A DNA stretch of 64,000 bases from CAWJMN01 sp963844055 (lineage in GTDB: Bacteria > Planctomycetota > Planctomycetia > Pirellulales > Pirellulaceae). The notes under the pieces were generated by a model, which saw only the letters and a program-made list of their open reading frames with translations, made no database searches and was not told the origin of the DNA. The stretch is taken from the NCBI GenBank assembly GCA_963844055.1, contig CAWJMN010000001.1, positions 3,534,001 through 3,598,000 of the forward strand. The letters are read 5' to 3'. The position numbers and the translations under genes are program-made. Below, one piece after another: positions 18,443 to 26,320 of this stretch (positions are counted from its first letter, which is position 1; each line of letters starts with the position of its first letter).

Positions 18443-18823
18443 CTAAGTAGGCAGCGTCCAAGCACCGTTGATGCCGAACTCAGCTTCCCATGGGATCGGA
18501 GCACCTTCCTCGATGTCGGTCTCGATGTGAAGCTTGTTGATGATCGCGGGAACCGAATAGAACTTCGTCGTGGAAACGTACAGCTTCAGCGTTACCGAAG
18601 CACCTTCCGTGATGTAGTTCTCAACCGGATCGGTCGGGTCGTAGTAGCCCTTGAGGGATCCGCCGCCGTCTTTGGTACCAGGAACTCGCTTTTTGTAGCC
18701 GCCAGTCGAACACGAAGCATAAGCATGCTCCGCCGCCGTACGGTCAAACGCCCAAAACGAACATTCGGTGATGTTCGAAGCACCCGACATAATCTTGCCA
18801 TACTGGCCGGAAACAGCAGTCAT
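18443..18823 (-). CDS. major tail protein-like
   Basis: The 126-aa protein begins MTAVSGQYGKIMSGASNITEC and has alternating beta strands with a GWKKR-like loop replaced by GYKKRVPGTKDGG, and ends WEAEFGINGAWTLPT. Small beta-rich proteins of this sort directly upstream of the tail chaperones are tail tube (major tail) proteins. Length is at the short end for the family. The assignment depends mainly on gene order (tail terminator, this gene, chaperones, tape measure). Confidence 0.6.
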   Translation of the reverse strand: MTAVSGQYGKIMSGASNITECSFWAFDRTAAEHAYASCSTGGYKKRVPGTKDGGGSLKGYYDPTDPVENYITEGASVTLKLYVSTTKFYSVPAIINKLHIETDIEEGAPIPWEAEFGINGAWTLPT

Positions 18824-18916
18824 ATTTCACCTTTGTGGTTGATGGTGGAGTGATGACGCTGCTTGTGCCCCCGGTCGCGCTAGTGGCAACTTGCAATCTC
18901 GCTAGTAGTTGTTCGC

Positions 18917-19333
18917 TTATGCCCTCGGCTTGGATGTTTCAAAAAGGTATCGAATGGCTGCATACCACACGGACTTGTCTTGCTTCGCGTAACCAGTCTG
19001 GCCAGATCGCTTACTAATGACTTTGCCTTCGGAAAGCGTGAGCGATAGTGAATCCGGATCAAACACCGCCTTAAGGACCGTTGCCATCGAGGCACACGTT
19101 TCAGGCGAGGTCGAGTAAAGCTTGAACAGGATGGAGTGTTCCCAGTACTCGTTCTCGCATGTCGTCCGTACCATCTCCGAATCGCCGTCTTCATCCAAGA
19201 TCACATAGGAATTGACGGTCTCTTTGTCAGTCCGCTTCTCTTTGCGGCTGATGGGCCCCAAGTTCACAATCGTTGGCGATGCCAAGCACTTCGCCACAAT
19301 CGCCTTAACCAAGACGTCCAGAGGTTCAGCCAT
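18917..19333 (-). CDS. tail terminator-like protein
   Basis: The 138-aa protein has the alpha/beta pattern of tail completion proteins (gpU/DUF3168-like): an N-terminal helix (PLDVLVKAIVAKCLAS), strands that include YVILDEDGDSEMVRTT and ILFKLYSTSPETCASM, and a closing strand WYAAIRYLFET. It follows the HK97-gp10-like neck protein, with the ATG sharing the last base of that stop region, and precedes the tail tube gene. This is the usual position for the protein that caps the tail at the head-proximal end. Confidence 0.6.
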   Translation of the reverse strand: MAEPLDVLVKAIVAKCLASPTIVNLGPISRKEKRTDKETVNSYVILDEDGDSEMVRTTCENEYWEHSILFKLYSTSPETCASMATVLKAVFDPDSLSLTLSEGKVISKRSGQTGYAKQDKSVWYAAIRYLFETSKPRA

Positions 19334-19701
19334 TACGGACCGCCTCCCATCACGCGACGACCGCTGGCGATCATCACGTCGTATAGCTCTTTCTTGCTCT
19401 CTTCATAGGTTCGCTGCATAAAGGGGCGTTTATCTTCGACCGCTTCCGAGTAATCCAGGTCCGAGATCACCAAGGCCCGGCGTGCGTTCACCTTGGCGTG
19501 AACGTTGGCTTTCAGGTCCCCGGTATCGACGTGCGGATACTCGCCAGGAACGCTTGCGGGTGGTCCTGAGACGCTGATGTTTGCCTTCACACGGTCTACG
19601 AGGAAGTTCGCACCGGCTTGGAGCATGTGGCGATGCACATTTCGCATCTTCCGCATGAACTGATTCGCCCGGTTCTGGATTCGTGCTTGTGCGTTTAGCA
19701 T
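19333..19701 (-). CDS. HK97 gp10-like neck/tail completion protein
   Basis: The 122-aa protein is basic at the N-terminus with a helix ending LVDRVKANISVSG. It then has the loop PPASVPGEYPHVDTGDLKAN, in which P.....G...P..DTG.L is the hallmark of HK97-gp10/neck proteins. It ends RPFMQRTYEESKKELYDVM, also typical (the RPFM segment). The length is normal. It sits between the head-closure protein and the tail terminator. Confidence 0.75.
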   Translation of the reverse strand: MLNAQARIQNRANQFMRKMRNVHRHMLQAGANFLVDRVKANISVSGPPASVPGEYPHVDTGDLKANVHAKVNARRALVISDLDYSEAVEDKRPFMQRTYEESKKELYDVMIASGRRVMGGGP

Positions 19702-19705
19702 TGGC

Positions 19706-20077
19706 CTAATCCTCCCCTCGCGTCGTTTCGAACTCGCACGTCACCGTCCAGACGATCTGGTCGGACCCGTTGTTGTCATCAGAAACTGCCAAGACCCGGT
19801 AATAGTCAGGTTGCGACAGGACAACTCCGTTTCGCTTGACGTGCTTCAGCCGATAGTCAACCGAGGCGCCAGGATCGGTCGCAAACAACACTTGCGCACC
19901 AATCCGGGTACCGCGTGCGTCGTACTTCTGAACCTCCGCCGCACTGATCGACTGCAACCGGCAATCCTTCGTCGCAACGTTGGCCCACGTCCGCACGTCG
20001 CCGCCGGAGGTTCCCAGCGTATGGGTCGCCTTCTGAACAACAACGACGTCGCCTTTGCAAAGATCTTCGATGCTCAC
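19706..20077 (-). CDS. head closure (stopper) protein-like
   Basis: The 123-aa beta-rich protein contains LQSISAAEVQKYDARG, which resembles the SPP1 gp16/phage head-tail joining family where a polar loop of this type follows the second strand. It also has HVKRNGVVLSQPDYYRVLAV, matching the (D)xYRVxGV strand near the end of the family. It overlaps the upstream adaptor gene by 4 bases (ATGA). The order adaptor, stopper, neck, terminator is the expected one for a siphovirus-like connector. Confidence 0.65.
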   Translation of the reverse strand: MSIEDLCKGDVVVVQKATHTLGTSGGDVRTWANVATKDCRLQSISAAEVQKYDARGTRIGAQVLFATDPGASVDYRLKHVKRNGVVLSQPDYYRVLAVSDDNNGSDQIVWTVTCEFETTRGED

Positions 20078-20859
20078 GCGAACAGCCTCCCATAGTTGCG
20101 GAAGGGCTGTAAAAGCTCGCGGGCCGACGGAGGCACGGTAATCGAAAGCCCGTCCATCACCATCGCGCCAAGGCTGTACGAGTACTTGCCGATGGTCTCA
20201 GACTGATACGGACCTTTGCCGCTGGACTTGGCTTGCGTCCGAGCCATGTAATAGCAGGCGACAATCGTCTGCAGCGCTGCCAGCTTGAGAGCACCGCCGA
20301 ACGAATCGTTCGCCATGTGCTCGGCATCTATCCCGCCGTAGTACGTCACCTTGATCGAGCGGGGGGCGACTGGCCAGGCTCCGATCCGACGCAGAATGCC
20401 GGTTCGTGAGATCCCCATCGATGACGGCGAACTGGTCGGGGAGTCCGCTGGGTTGTCGATGTCCAGGAAGAAGTCGGTTCCCTGAACGAGCAGCGTCGAG
20501 GCAGGAAAAGCGTTTGCCGACTGGCCAGCGTAGCCAATCAGGTCCTCGTGGACTTCAAGCCCTACATTCCATACCGGCAAATGCCGAAGCTGGAGGATGT
20601 CCGTTCCCTCGCGCAAGCTAGGAAAGACGACGCTACCATTTCGCCAGAGAGTCTGGTCGAGCGGGTATTGCCGCTCGCGAGTAACAGGCCCGCACGGAAG
20701 ATATTCAGTGTGCTGGCGGTAGCCCAAGTCGTGCTGCAAGTACGATGCGATCGCCGATTCGGCCAGCGGGTGCACGAGATCGAGCAACGCTTCATCTTCT
20801 TGCGCAAGGCTGTCTGCCTTTTGCATGAAGACAAGTAGTTCTGCTTTTCGAACGATCAT
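20074..20859 (-). CDS. head-tail connector adaptor protein
   Basis: The 261-aa protein begins MIVRKAELLVFMQKADSLAQ and contains LLDLVHPLAESAIASYLQHD. It has the pattern of gp6/gp15-type adaptors: helices with an Asp/Glu-rich DEALL segment, then the AESAIASYL helix that lies against the portal. A beta-rich insertion follows (TDFFLDIDNPAD) and a closing helix KLAALQTIVACYYMARTQ. I used the internal ATG because the upstream codons run through an unlikely Cys/Arg leader. Adaptors are usually 100-200 aa, so this one has an inserted beta domain. Confidence 0.65.
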   Translation of the reverse strand: MIVRKAELLVFMQKADSLAQEDEALLDLVHPLAESAIASYLQHDLGYRQHTEYLPCGPVTRERQYPLDQTLWRNGSVVFPSLREGTDILQLRHLPVWNVGLEVHEDLIGYAGQSANAFPASTLLVQGTDFFLDIDNPADSPTSSPSSMGISRTGILRRIGAWPVAPRSIKVTYYGGIDAEHMANDSFGGALKLAALQTIVACYYMARTQAKSSGKGPYQSETIGKYSYSLGAMVMDGLSITVPPSARELLQPFRNYGRLFA

Positions 20860-20980
20860 AGAGCACCGGAGCGGCAAGGGTGTGCAATCTGCTACGCAGA
20901 CACGCAACCGGCTCTCTAGTGATGATGCTCGATTAGCCCCGATTCTAGCGACGAAAATTAAAAATCGTCAACGACAACCG

Positions 20981-21358
20981 CTAACTCAGCGTACCCGACA
21001 TGCTCGGATGGACCGACAGTACCCCAAAGTCCGCATACTTCACGTTATTGGTCGGGAGCGATGACGCGGTGTCGAGGACCGAGATCTCCACGTCATAAGC
21101 TCCTGCGGCAAGCCCCGAGACGTCCCCCTGTGCCAGGTGCAGCGTGCAATTGCCTGTCCCGACGCTGAAAGCGACCGATGAACCGTTATCGCTCGCTACG
21201 CCGCTCTTCAGGTCGATTAGTGGCGTTTGGCCGTTGGTCCCGATTTTCAGAATCACCTTGTCGGTTGACTTCAGCTCGATTGGGGTCGTGCCGTCTGCCT
21301 CGTAGACCACGAACGAGAAATCGCAAGTACGGCCGATATGGGCATGGATCAGGAACAT
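20981..21358 (-). CDS. beta-sandwich virion protein, 125 aa
   Basis: The protein reads CDFSFVVYEADGTTPIELKSTDKVILKI, followed by GTGNCTLHLAQGDVSGLAAG and YDVEISVLD. This is the strand and loop pattern of small phage beta-sandwich domains such as BppU N-terminal or Ig-like tail domains, in which a D-A-D-G-x-P-hydrophobic start is common. It lies between the adaptor and the Ser-rich protein. It is probably a virion appendage. Partner and exact place are unknown. Confidence 0.5.
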   Translation of the reverse strand: MFLIHAHIGRTCDFSFVVYEADGTTPIELKSTDKVILKIGTNGQTPLIDLKSGVASDNGSSVAFSVGTGNCTLHLAQGDVSGLAAGAYDVEISVLDTASSLPTNNVKYADFGVLSVHPSMSGTLS

Positions 21359-21371
21359 GGTGCGGGAATCC

Positions 21372-22388
21372 TTAATTGTTTGTTCGTGGCCGGCCGCTGA
21401 CGCTTCCAGGACCGCTGGGAGTGAACGTTGATTTGTTTGGCCCCGATGGGCTGAATGATGCCCCTCCGGGCCCGGATGAACTGAACGAGGTCGTGGCTGG
21501 CCCGCTGGTCGTCATTGATACCGTGCCGGGCCCGCTACTGGCAAACGTCGCCGAATGCGGATAGATCACATGCGCCGCGACACTGCTCGATGAAGACGAA
21601 GCACTCGAAGCCGATGAGAAACTGGCGGAAAGGGATGATGCGCTCGAGACTGACGAAACTGAAGAGGCAGACGATGCGGACGAACCGGAAGACGCGGAAC
21701 TGGACGACGTTGAACTCGCGGACGAAGCAGACGAGGCTGACGATGACTCGGACGAGGCGCTAGAGGCCGACGATACCGACGACTTCGACGAAGCCGAACT
21801 AGCGGAAGACTGTGAAGATTGGGACGACAGCGAGCTTTGGCTGCTAGGGCTCGACTGACTGCTTGCGGAGGACTGCGAGGATGCCGATGAGGCAGAAGAT
21901 TGGCTCGAAGGACTGCTTGCGGACGAGGCCGAAGATTGGCTGCTAGGCGAACTGGCAGAGCTTACTGAACTAGCGGACGACAGGGACGATGGAGAACTGG
22001 CAGAACTGGCCGACGAAGCCGACGAAGGGCTGCTCTGAGAGCTTGCGGATGACTGGCTGGAAGCCGAACTCAGCGAGCTTGCCGACGATGGCGATGACAG
22101 ACTGCTAGGGCTCGATTGCGACGATGCGGACGACTGGCTACTAGCTGACGACGCCGAAGACTGGCTCGACAAGCTCGATTGGCTACTCGGTGACGATGCC
22201 GACGAGAGTGACGAAGGGCTGGACGCACTGGATAAACTCGACAGGCTGGATTTGCTCGAACTGCTACTCGACGAAGAGAGCGACGACAAAGACGTCAGCG
22301 AGGATTGGGAACTAGCCGACGAAAGCGAACTAGCAGACGACGCGGAAGAAACATCTCCCGCAAAACTCGACAGAAAAAACTGGAACAT
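21372..22388 (-). CDS. Ser-Ser-X repeat stalk protein, 338 aa
   Basis: After MFQFFLSSFAGD, residues about 13-265 consist of tandem tripeptides Ser-Ser-X, in which X is Ala, Leu, Gln, Pro, Val, Lys or Glu. Well over half of all residues are Ser. The end (from about residue 270) changes to a different tandem repeat of about 10 residues ending in SGPG or SGPA, for example ATTSFSSSGP. The C-terminus is short and basic. There is no clear signal peptide. It follows the fibre-like protein at 22409 and precedes the beta-sandwich protein, so it is probably a long flexible virion fibre. Such Ser density is known for O-glycosylated stalks in bacterial adhesins. Confidence 0.6.
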   Translation of the reverse strand: MFQFFLSSFAGDVSSASSASSLSSASSQSSLTSLSSLSSSSSSSSKSSLSSLSSASSPSSLSSASSPSSQSSLSSQSSASSASSQSSASSQSSPSSLSSPSSASSLSSASSQSSASSQSSPSSASSASSASSPSSLSSASSVSSASSPSSQSSASSASSPSSQSSASSASSQSSASSQSSPSSQSSLSSQSSQSSASSASSKSSVSSASSASSESSSASSASSASSTSSSSASSGSSASSASSVSSVSSASSLSASFSSASSASSSSSSVAAHVIYPHSATFASSGPGTVSMTTSGPATTSFSSSGPGGASFSPSGPNKSTFTPSGPGSVSGRPRTNN

Positions 22389-22408
22389 AGTCGGCAGCCC
22401 CTCTCATA

Positions 22409-23083
22409 CTAGGCAATCCGACCAATGATTTGATACTTCGAGGTATTGTCAGGGTTCACCGACCAAGCCGTATCGACCGTCGCAACCTTCGATGTACCGT
22501 TGTAGGCGATGATCTCGCGGGGAGTCTGCCCTACCCCGGTTCCGGCTACGATGCAGACCGTGCTCTTGTAGTAATAGTCGTTGGTTGCGCTCGCACCAGC
22601 GGCCAAAGTGATCGTCGTTGACGTGCCCAACTGAGCCGTGCCGTAGGTCATATTACCTGCAAACATCAGTGCAAGCTGCGCAGGTGACAGAGTGTCGTCG
22701 TTGATCGCTTTGATGTTGGCAAATAGATTAGCCTGCGATAAGTCCGCTATGATCGACGCATTGGCATCACCAAACGTCTGAATAATGAACTCTTCGTCCA
22801 GGATGGCTTTGGGGGACGCATCGGCGATCAGTACCCGAATGAACTTGGCCTGCATTTCCGTTGCCGTCAGAACGTGATTCCAGGTAGTGCCGTTGGTGCC
22901 CGCCACGGCAGACAAACCGAATGATCGGTTAGCGTAGGCACCGTTATCCTTGCTGACCTGAACATCGCCCGTAGCTTCCGTGTAATCGGCGGTGGTCGCA
23001 AAGTTGCCTGTATTGGCGTTGATCAGCGTTACCGGATAAGTAAAAGCAACGCCATACTTCGCTAAAATTACTCGGCTTGCCAT
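22409..23083 (-). CDS. tail fibre-like protein, 224 aa
   Basis: The protein has two beta-rich parts joined by a helix. The N-terminal part contains YPVTLINANTGNFATTADYT and VQVSKDNGAYANRS, which resembles a fibre-neck domain. The central helix is DANASIIADLSQANLFANIKA. The C-terminal part (RVILAKYG in front, TVCIVAGTGVGQTPREIIAY later) looks like a small beta domain often found on phage tail proteins that end with a return-to-baseline strand. It is directly downstream of the beta-helix gene with a 2-base gap. It is probably part of the host-recognition apparatus. Confidence 0.5.
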   Translation of the reverse strand: MASRVILAKYGVAFTYPVTLINANTGNFATTADYTEATGDVQVSKDNGAYANRSFGLSAVAGTNGTTWNHVLTATEMQAKFIRVLIADASPKAILDEEFIIQTFGDANASIIADLSQANLFANIKAINDDTLSPAQLALMFAGNMTYGTAQLGTSTTITLAAGASATNDYYYKSTVCIVAGTGVGQTPREIIAYNGTSKVATVDTAWSVNPDNTSKYQIIGRIA

Positions 23084-23085
23084 GG

Positions 23086-24447
23086 TTATGCCCTAAATCC
23101 TATCAAGCGACTTCGAATAATGGCACCGATGGGACCAGCGGAATAATAGCTCTCGCCTGGAACGATTTGCAGGTTGTCGCCTCCCATTCCACCTGTGTTG
23201 GGAGTCGCATTGGACGATGAAGCGTAAGGGTCTGAAGAGTCGGAAAGCTGCACAAAGATTGGCGTGTCACCAAGCCCGACGTAAGAGTTCGTGCAGTTGT
23301 AGATGTTGTTCATATAACATCGAACGTACCCGTTGTTGGAGACGCCCGAACTGTTTACCGCATTGGTGCATCCGCTGATCGTATTCTTTGAAATCTCATG
23401 CGGGCTAGAAAATGCACTTGCGCTAGACAGATTGATCCCGTTCGTCGCCGCAGCCCCGCGAATCGTATTGTGTTTAACTTCCAACGATCCACCGTTGGTT
23501 GTCTTCAACACCCCATTTGTCGTAAAGCCAGTGATCAGGGACCAACAGACCTCATAGGCACCGGTCGAAGCCAGTTCAATTGCTGATACTCCGCCAATCA
23601 CTCGGCACTCTTCAACGGCGATATTGCCATTGTTTCCATAGATTGTCCGAGATGCCGTGGTAGTCGCTTGAAGCAAGCAGCGAATCAAGCGGCCCGACTG
23701 CATGGTGATGGCATGAGCAGCCGCGTTTGCTGTCTGATTCACAATTTCGCAGCGATATAGTTCAGGTACGTTTGACCCGCTACTAATCTGAACCGCCGCA
23801 GATGTGTAAGTCGTACAAACAATCCTCACAAACGACATTCGGGCATGGAGCGGTATATTCAGGCCGCCAAAGCCCGTAAATGTGAACTGCGGAAAGTCCG
23901 TGCCTGCCACAAGATTCGTCTTGAGATCATTGTCCAAATCGCCCGGCGTCGTCTTGAAGCCGCGAATCCAGAACGGAAAGGACGCAGTTCCCGACATCCC
24001 GAAGTTTCGATACCCACCAGCATAGGCATCAGTAAAGCTGGCAGCCTGGATATTGAGTCGAGCTGAAAATGACAGCGTTGTATTCGATAAAGTGCACGGT
24101 CCCGCCAGGCTTCCCCAAGCCCCACCAATCTTGCATGATCGCCCTGTTGCGCTCGAGGTAGGAGCCGTGCCGACCTTGGCGGTGGTTGAAACTGTGATCC
24201 CCGCTCCGCCACTATTGATGGCCGTAACCTGAGCGATGTAAACCGCGCCGGCTGTTGTGCCATCGTTGTAAATACTTGCCCAGTCGCCAACGCTTACCCC
24301 AGAAAATGGCGTTCCGCTGGCGGCAGTAAACGTACTGGTACCGTTCCAGTTTCCGTTTGTAGAGGTCACGGAAGCGGTTAGGCTTGTCGTGCTCCCGGCG
24401 TTCATATCGTTGCCGCCGGAAACTAGATAGAACTCGGAGAATGCCAA
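23086..24447 (-). CDS. right-handed beta-helix protein, probable tail spike
   Basis: The 453-aa protein opens with FYLVSGGNDMNAGSTTSLTAS, the typical start of parallel beta-helix proteins where the first coil defines a D-x-N-x-G stack. A series of coils follows (IVCTTYTSAAVQISSGSNV, LYRCEIVNQTANAAAHAI, NIAVEECRVIGGVSAIEL, LEVKHNTIRGAAATNGINL, HEISKNTISGCTNAVNSSG). It ends with a conserved-looking RLIGFRA tail. The fold is shared by tail-spike depolymerases and by capsular lyases and hydrolases. I cannot assign catalytic residues. It is probably the receptor-binding or glycan-degrading spike. Confidence 0.65.
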   Translation of the reverse strand: MAFSEFYLVSGGNDMNAGSTTSLTASVTSTNGNWNGTSTFTAASGTPFSGVSVGDWASIYNDGTTAGAVYIAQVTAINSGGAGITVSTTAKVGTAPTSSATGRSCKIGGAWGSLAGPCTLSNTTLSFSARLNIQAASFTDAYAGGYRNFGMSGTASFPFWIRGFKTTPGDLDNDLKTNLVAGTDFPQFTFTGFGGLNIPLHARMSFVRIVCTTYTSAAVQISSGSNVPELYRCEIVNQTANAAAHAITMQSGRLIRCLLQATTTASRTIYGNNGNIAVEECRVIGGVSAIELASTGAYEVCWSLITGFTTNGVLKTTNGGSLEVKHNTIRGAAATNGINLSSASAFSSPHEISKNTISGCTNAVNSSGVSNNGYVRCYMNNIYNCTNSYVGLGDTPIFVQLSDSSDPYASSSNATPNTGGMGGDNLQIVPGESYYSAGPIGAIIRSRLIGFRA

Positions 24448-24450
24448 GGT

Positions 24451-24546
24451 TTATTGCCCAATGCAATTGACGGGGCCAGCAGCACCAACACAGATGTCAA
24501 AAACCTCTTGAGTATGAAGCGCAATGACATCATCCGCTAACTGCAC
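24451..24546 (-). CDS. possible 31-aa protein
   Basis: A short GTG-initiated frame (VQLADDVIALHTQEVFDIC, ending VGAAGPVNCIGQ) fills the gap between two longer genes. It overlaps the upstream stop by 17 bases. Its codon use is similar to its neighbours, and without it 82 bases would be empty in an otherwise gapless operon. No good ribosome binding site is visible, so this is a weak call. Confidence 0.3.
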   Translation of the reverse strand: MQLADDVIALHTQEVFDICVGAAGPVNCIGQ

Positions 24547-24787
24547 CAAACGCAACCAGTGCCCCGCAGGAAGGCGCCCCTGCCCCATCGAGGCCCGTAA
24601 TGTTTGGAATCAGCTCTTTTGGGTCGAGCCCAGCCACTTTGGAGTTGACATACTCCGCAGGTAAACCGCGACGCATTGCATTCAGCTTCCCCGCCAAACG
24701 AGAAAACTGACCTGCTGCCTCCCGCAAAAACCGAGAGGCCTTCAGGATGTCGTCCTGGTCTTCTTTGGGTAACTCTTCAAATTTCAT
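24530..24787 (-). CDS. small hypothetical protein, 85 aa
   Basis: The protein is helical in its first half (FEELPKEDQDDILKASRFLR and REAAGQFSRLAGKLNAM) and Gly/Ala-rich at its end (LDGAGAPSCGALVAFGAVSG). I do not recognise it. Its ATG makes a 4-base overlap with the stop of the HNH nuclease gene, so it is coupled to that gene. Confidence 0.5.
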   Translation of the reverse strand: MKFEELPKEDQDDILKASRFLREAAGQFSRLAGKLNAMRRGLPAEYVNSKVAGLDPKELIPNITGLDGAGAPSCGALVAFGAVSG

Positions 24788-25260
24788 CGACTGTACTTCC
24801 TTTCCTTCTGTCGCTTCAGCATTAACGCTGCGTCTTCTCTGGCGTGCGGGTTCCAGGACTTCCAGTCGCCGCTATGACCGATTCTTAAATGACAGTTATG
24901 GCCCGGCTTGCGGCAAAGGGACATGAAGTTCGACGTGTCCAGTTCCAGCTCGGGATAGTAGGTGAATGACTTAACATGATGGATTTCGACATGTTCGTCC
25001 GTACCGCAGGCCTCGCAGGTCGGATGACTCTCCAGCCAGGTATCTCTAACATGTGGCCACTTCGACGATCGCGGATGTTCCGGAGCCTTGCCGGCCGACG
25101 CGTCCCGTAGCGTAAAAGCTAGTTCGCTGGACGCAGCGTCCGGCGTGCTGCTGACGGCGTAACCGACGTAAGCACCGAAGGCACATCCAGCGGCAAATAG
25201 GACCACTGCGACGACGCAGGCGAAGACCGAATCATTTCGAGTACTGGGATAGTTTGTCAT
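24784..25260 (-). CDS. HNH endonuclease with N-terminal membrane segment
   Basis: Residues 12-35 form a hydrophobic segment (FACVVAVVLFAAGCAFGAYVGY), either a signal or a membrane anchor. The C-terminal half is an HNH nuclease: PTCEACGTDEHVEIHHVKSF supplies one Cys pair and the HH motif, NFMSLCRKPGHNCHLRIGH supplies the second Cys pair, the Asn region and the final His. Phage HNH proteins commonly assist terminase. One with a membrane anchor is unusual and might act in the envelope or at entry. It is the first gene after a terminator and has a GGGG leader sequence. Confidence 0.7.
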   Translation of the reverse strand: MTNYPSTRNDSVFACVVAVVLFAAGCAFGAYVGYAVSSTPDAASSELAFTLRDASAGKAPEHPRSSKWPHVRDTWLESHPTCEACGTDEHVEIHHVKSFTYYPELELDTSNFMSLCRKPGHNCHLRIGHSGDWKSWNPHAREDAALMLKRQKERKYSR

Positions 25261-25280
25261 CTGGAACCCCTAATCAAACG

Positions 25281-25318
25281 AAAAAGCCAAGCAGAGAGCT
25301 TCTTGCTCACCGCTTGGC
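25281..25318 (-). terminator. intrinsic terminator
   Basis: A 7-bp stem (25286-25292 with 25312-25318, GCCAAGC) is followed on the minus strand by TTTTTCG. It lies just after the secreted protein at 25374-25745 and before the HNH nuclease. Confidence 0.65.
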
Positions 25319-25373
25319 CCCGGTTACTCGCGAGAGTTCGTTTTAGATTCGAGTGCCTGTTTTTGGCAATCGT

Positions 25374-25745
25374 CTAGGAATTACCTTGCGTATACTTCGC
25401 AAGGGCGTAGCCAATCGCCTGATTGAACTCGCTTCCGTGGTTGTAAAACGTGATGGCATTCCCGGCTTCGATGTCGGCGTCGATGCCAGCCATCTGCTTG
25501 ATAGCCGCATTCGTACCATCCGCGTTCAGATCACTCTGCCAGGTTGGCCACAGCGAGGACTGCCAGGCCCGCATGAACCGCTTGAGATCTTCCTTCTCGC
25601 CAGATACCTGGACGGACCGTTCGCTAACGGCCGTTACCGTCAGAGGCTTGCGGCAAGATGGCACTTCCTGCGATGCCTGCAAGCTGCCGAGTCCAATCAG
25701 GCCCATGAAACCGAATGTCGATGCCAACCAGGATCGTCGCAACAT
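25374..25745 (-). CDS. secreted hypothetical protein with signal peptide
   Basis: The start at MLRRSWLASTFGFMGLIGLG gives a classic signal peptide with probable cleavage after LQA. GGGAG lies 7 bases upstream, which decides this ATG over an upstream one. The mature 100-aa protein is polar, with SVQVSGEKEDLKRFMRAWQ and an acidic end. I do not recognise it. The gene has terminators both upstream and downstream, so it is transcribed as a single gene, probably from its own promoter. Confidence 0.6.
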   Translation of the reverse strand: MLRRSWLASTFGFMGLIGLGSLQASQEVPSCRKPLTVTAVSERSVQVSGEKEDLKRFMRAWQSSLWPTWQSDLNADGTNAAIKQMAGIDADIEAGNAITFYNHGSEFNQAIGYALAKYTQGNS

Positions 25746-25767
25746 ATCAATTCTCCCGCATGAGTCC

Positions 25768-25810
25768 AAAAAAGATGCCGGGCAGCGAGCTCTCCCTCTC
25801 GCTACCCGGC
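25768..25810 (-). terminator. intrinsic terminator
   Basis: A stem of GCCGGG and AGCGAG pairs (about 12 bp with one mismatch, between 25777-25789 and 25798-25810) is followed on the minus strand by ATCTTTTTT. It closes the ferredoxin/desaturase transcript. Confidence 0.7.
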
Positions 25811-25870
25811 CCAAGCCATTCCCACGATCCAGATATACTGAGGCGCCGCCAAAACTGGCAATTGTTGAAA

Positions 25871-26320
25871 TTATCGTTTCGAGCTGAAGAGCCGCACGAT
25901 CGGATTGAGAACCACGTCCGCCCATCCGGTAAACACGCAGAAGCTCTGTCCGAACTCGTCTCGATGATGGCCGGCATGATGCTCGGGCGTGATGATGATC
26001 CCAGCAAGCTGGATCCAGCGGATCGGGCCCCGCTTAGGCGGATGGTGAGCGAAATAGTGCGGGACCTGAGTGAAGACGGCCAGCACACCCAGAGCTACCA
26101 GAAACGGAACTTGCCAGTAGCAGCCAGCGGCAAAGGCCGGAACTGCCATGAGCAGTGGCTGCCAGTCGTACCCTGTCATGGTGTTCGATTGGTGGTGGTC
26201 GTTGAACCTCTCGACCTGCTGCTTCACATTCCAGCCCTTGTCGGTCGTAGATGGTAGATCGCGGTCAGAAAGATTAAGTACAAAATAGGCGAGAACGCAC
26301 TGAAGGATGATCGAGATCAT
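25871..26320 (-). CDS. CarF/TMEM189-type lipid desaturase-like membrane protein
   Basis: The 149-aa protein matches the C-terminal part of the Kua/TMEM189/CarF family (plasmanylethanolamine desaturase). In animals and myxobacteria this family introduces the vinyl-ether bond of plasmalogens with a di-iron centre held by histidines. Visible are DHH at residues 41-43, a hydrophobic helix, HYFAHH (88-93), RWIQLAGIIITPEHHAGHH (101-119) and the TGWADVVLNP end. These agree in order with the family's H...H, WLQ..GLIL...HHxxHH and TGW(x)NPL motifs. It is shorter than the usual 270 aa and lacks the normal first His-containing helix pair. The ATG overlaps the stop of a ferredoxin-like gene. That gene could supply electrons (inference). 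Confidence 0.7.
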   Translation of the reverse strand: MISIILQCVLAYFVLNLSDRDLPSTTDKGWNVKQQVERFNDHHQSNTMTGYDWQPLLMAVPAFAAGCYWQVPFLVALGVLAVFTQVPHYFAHHPPKRGPIRWIQLAGIIITPEHHAGHHRDEFGQSFCVFTGWADVVLNPIVRLFSSKR

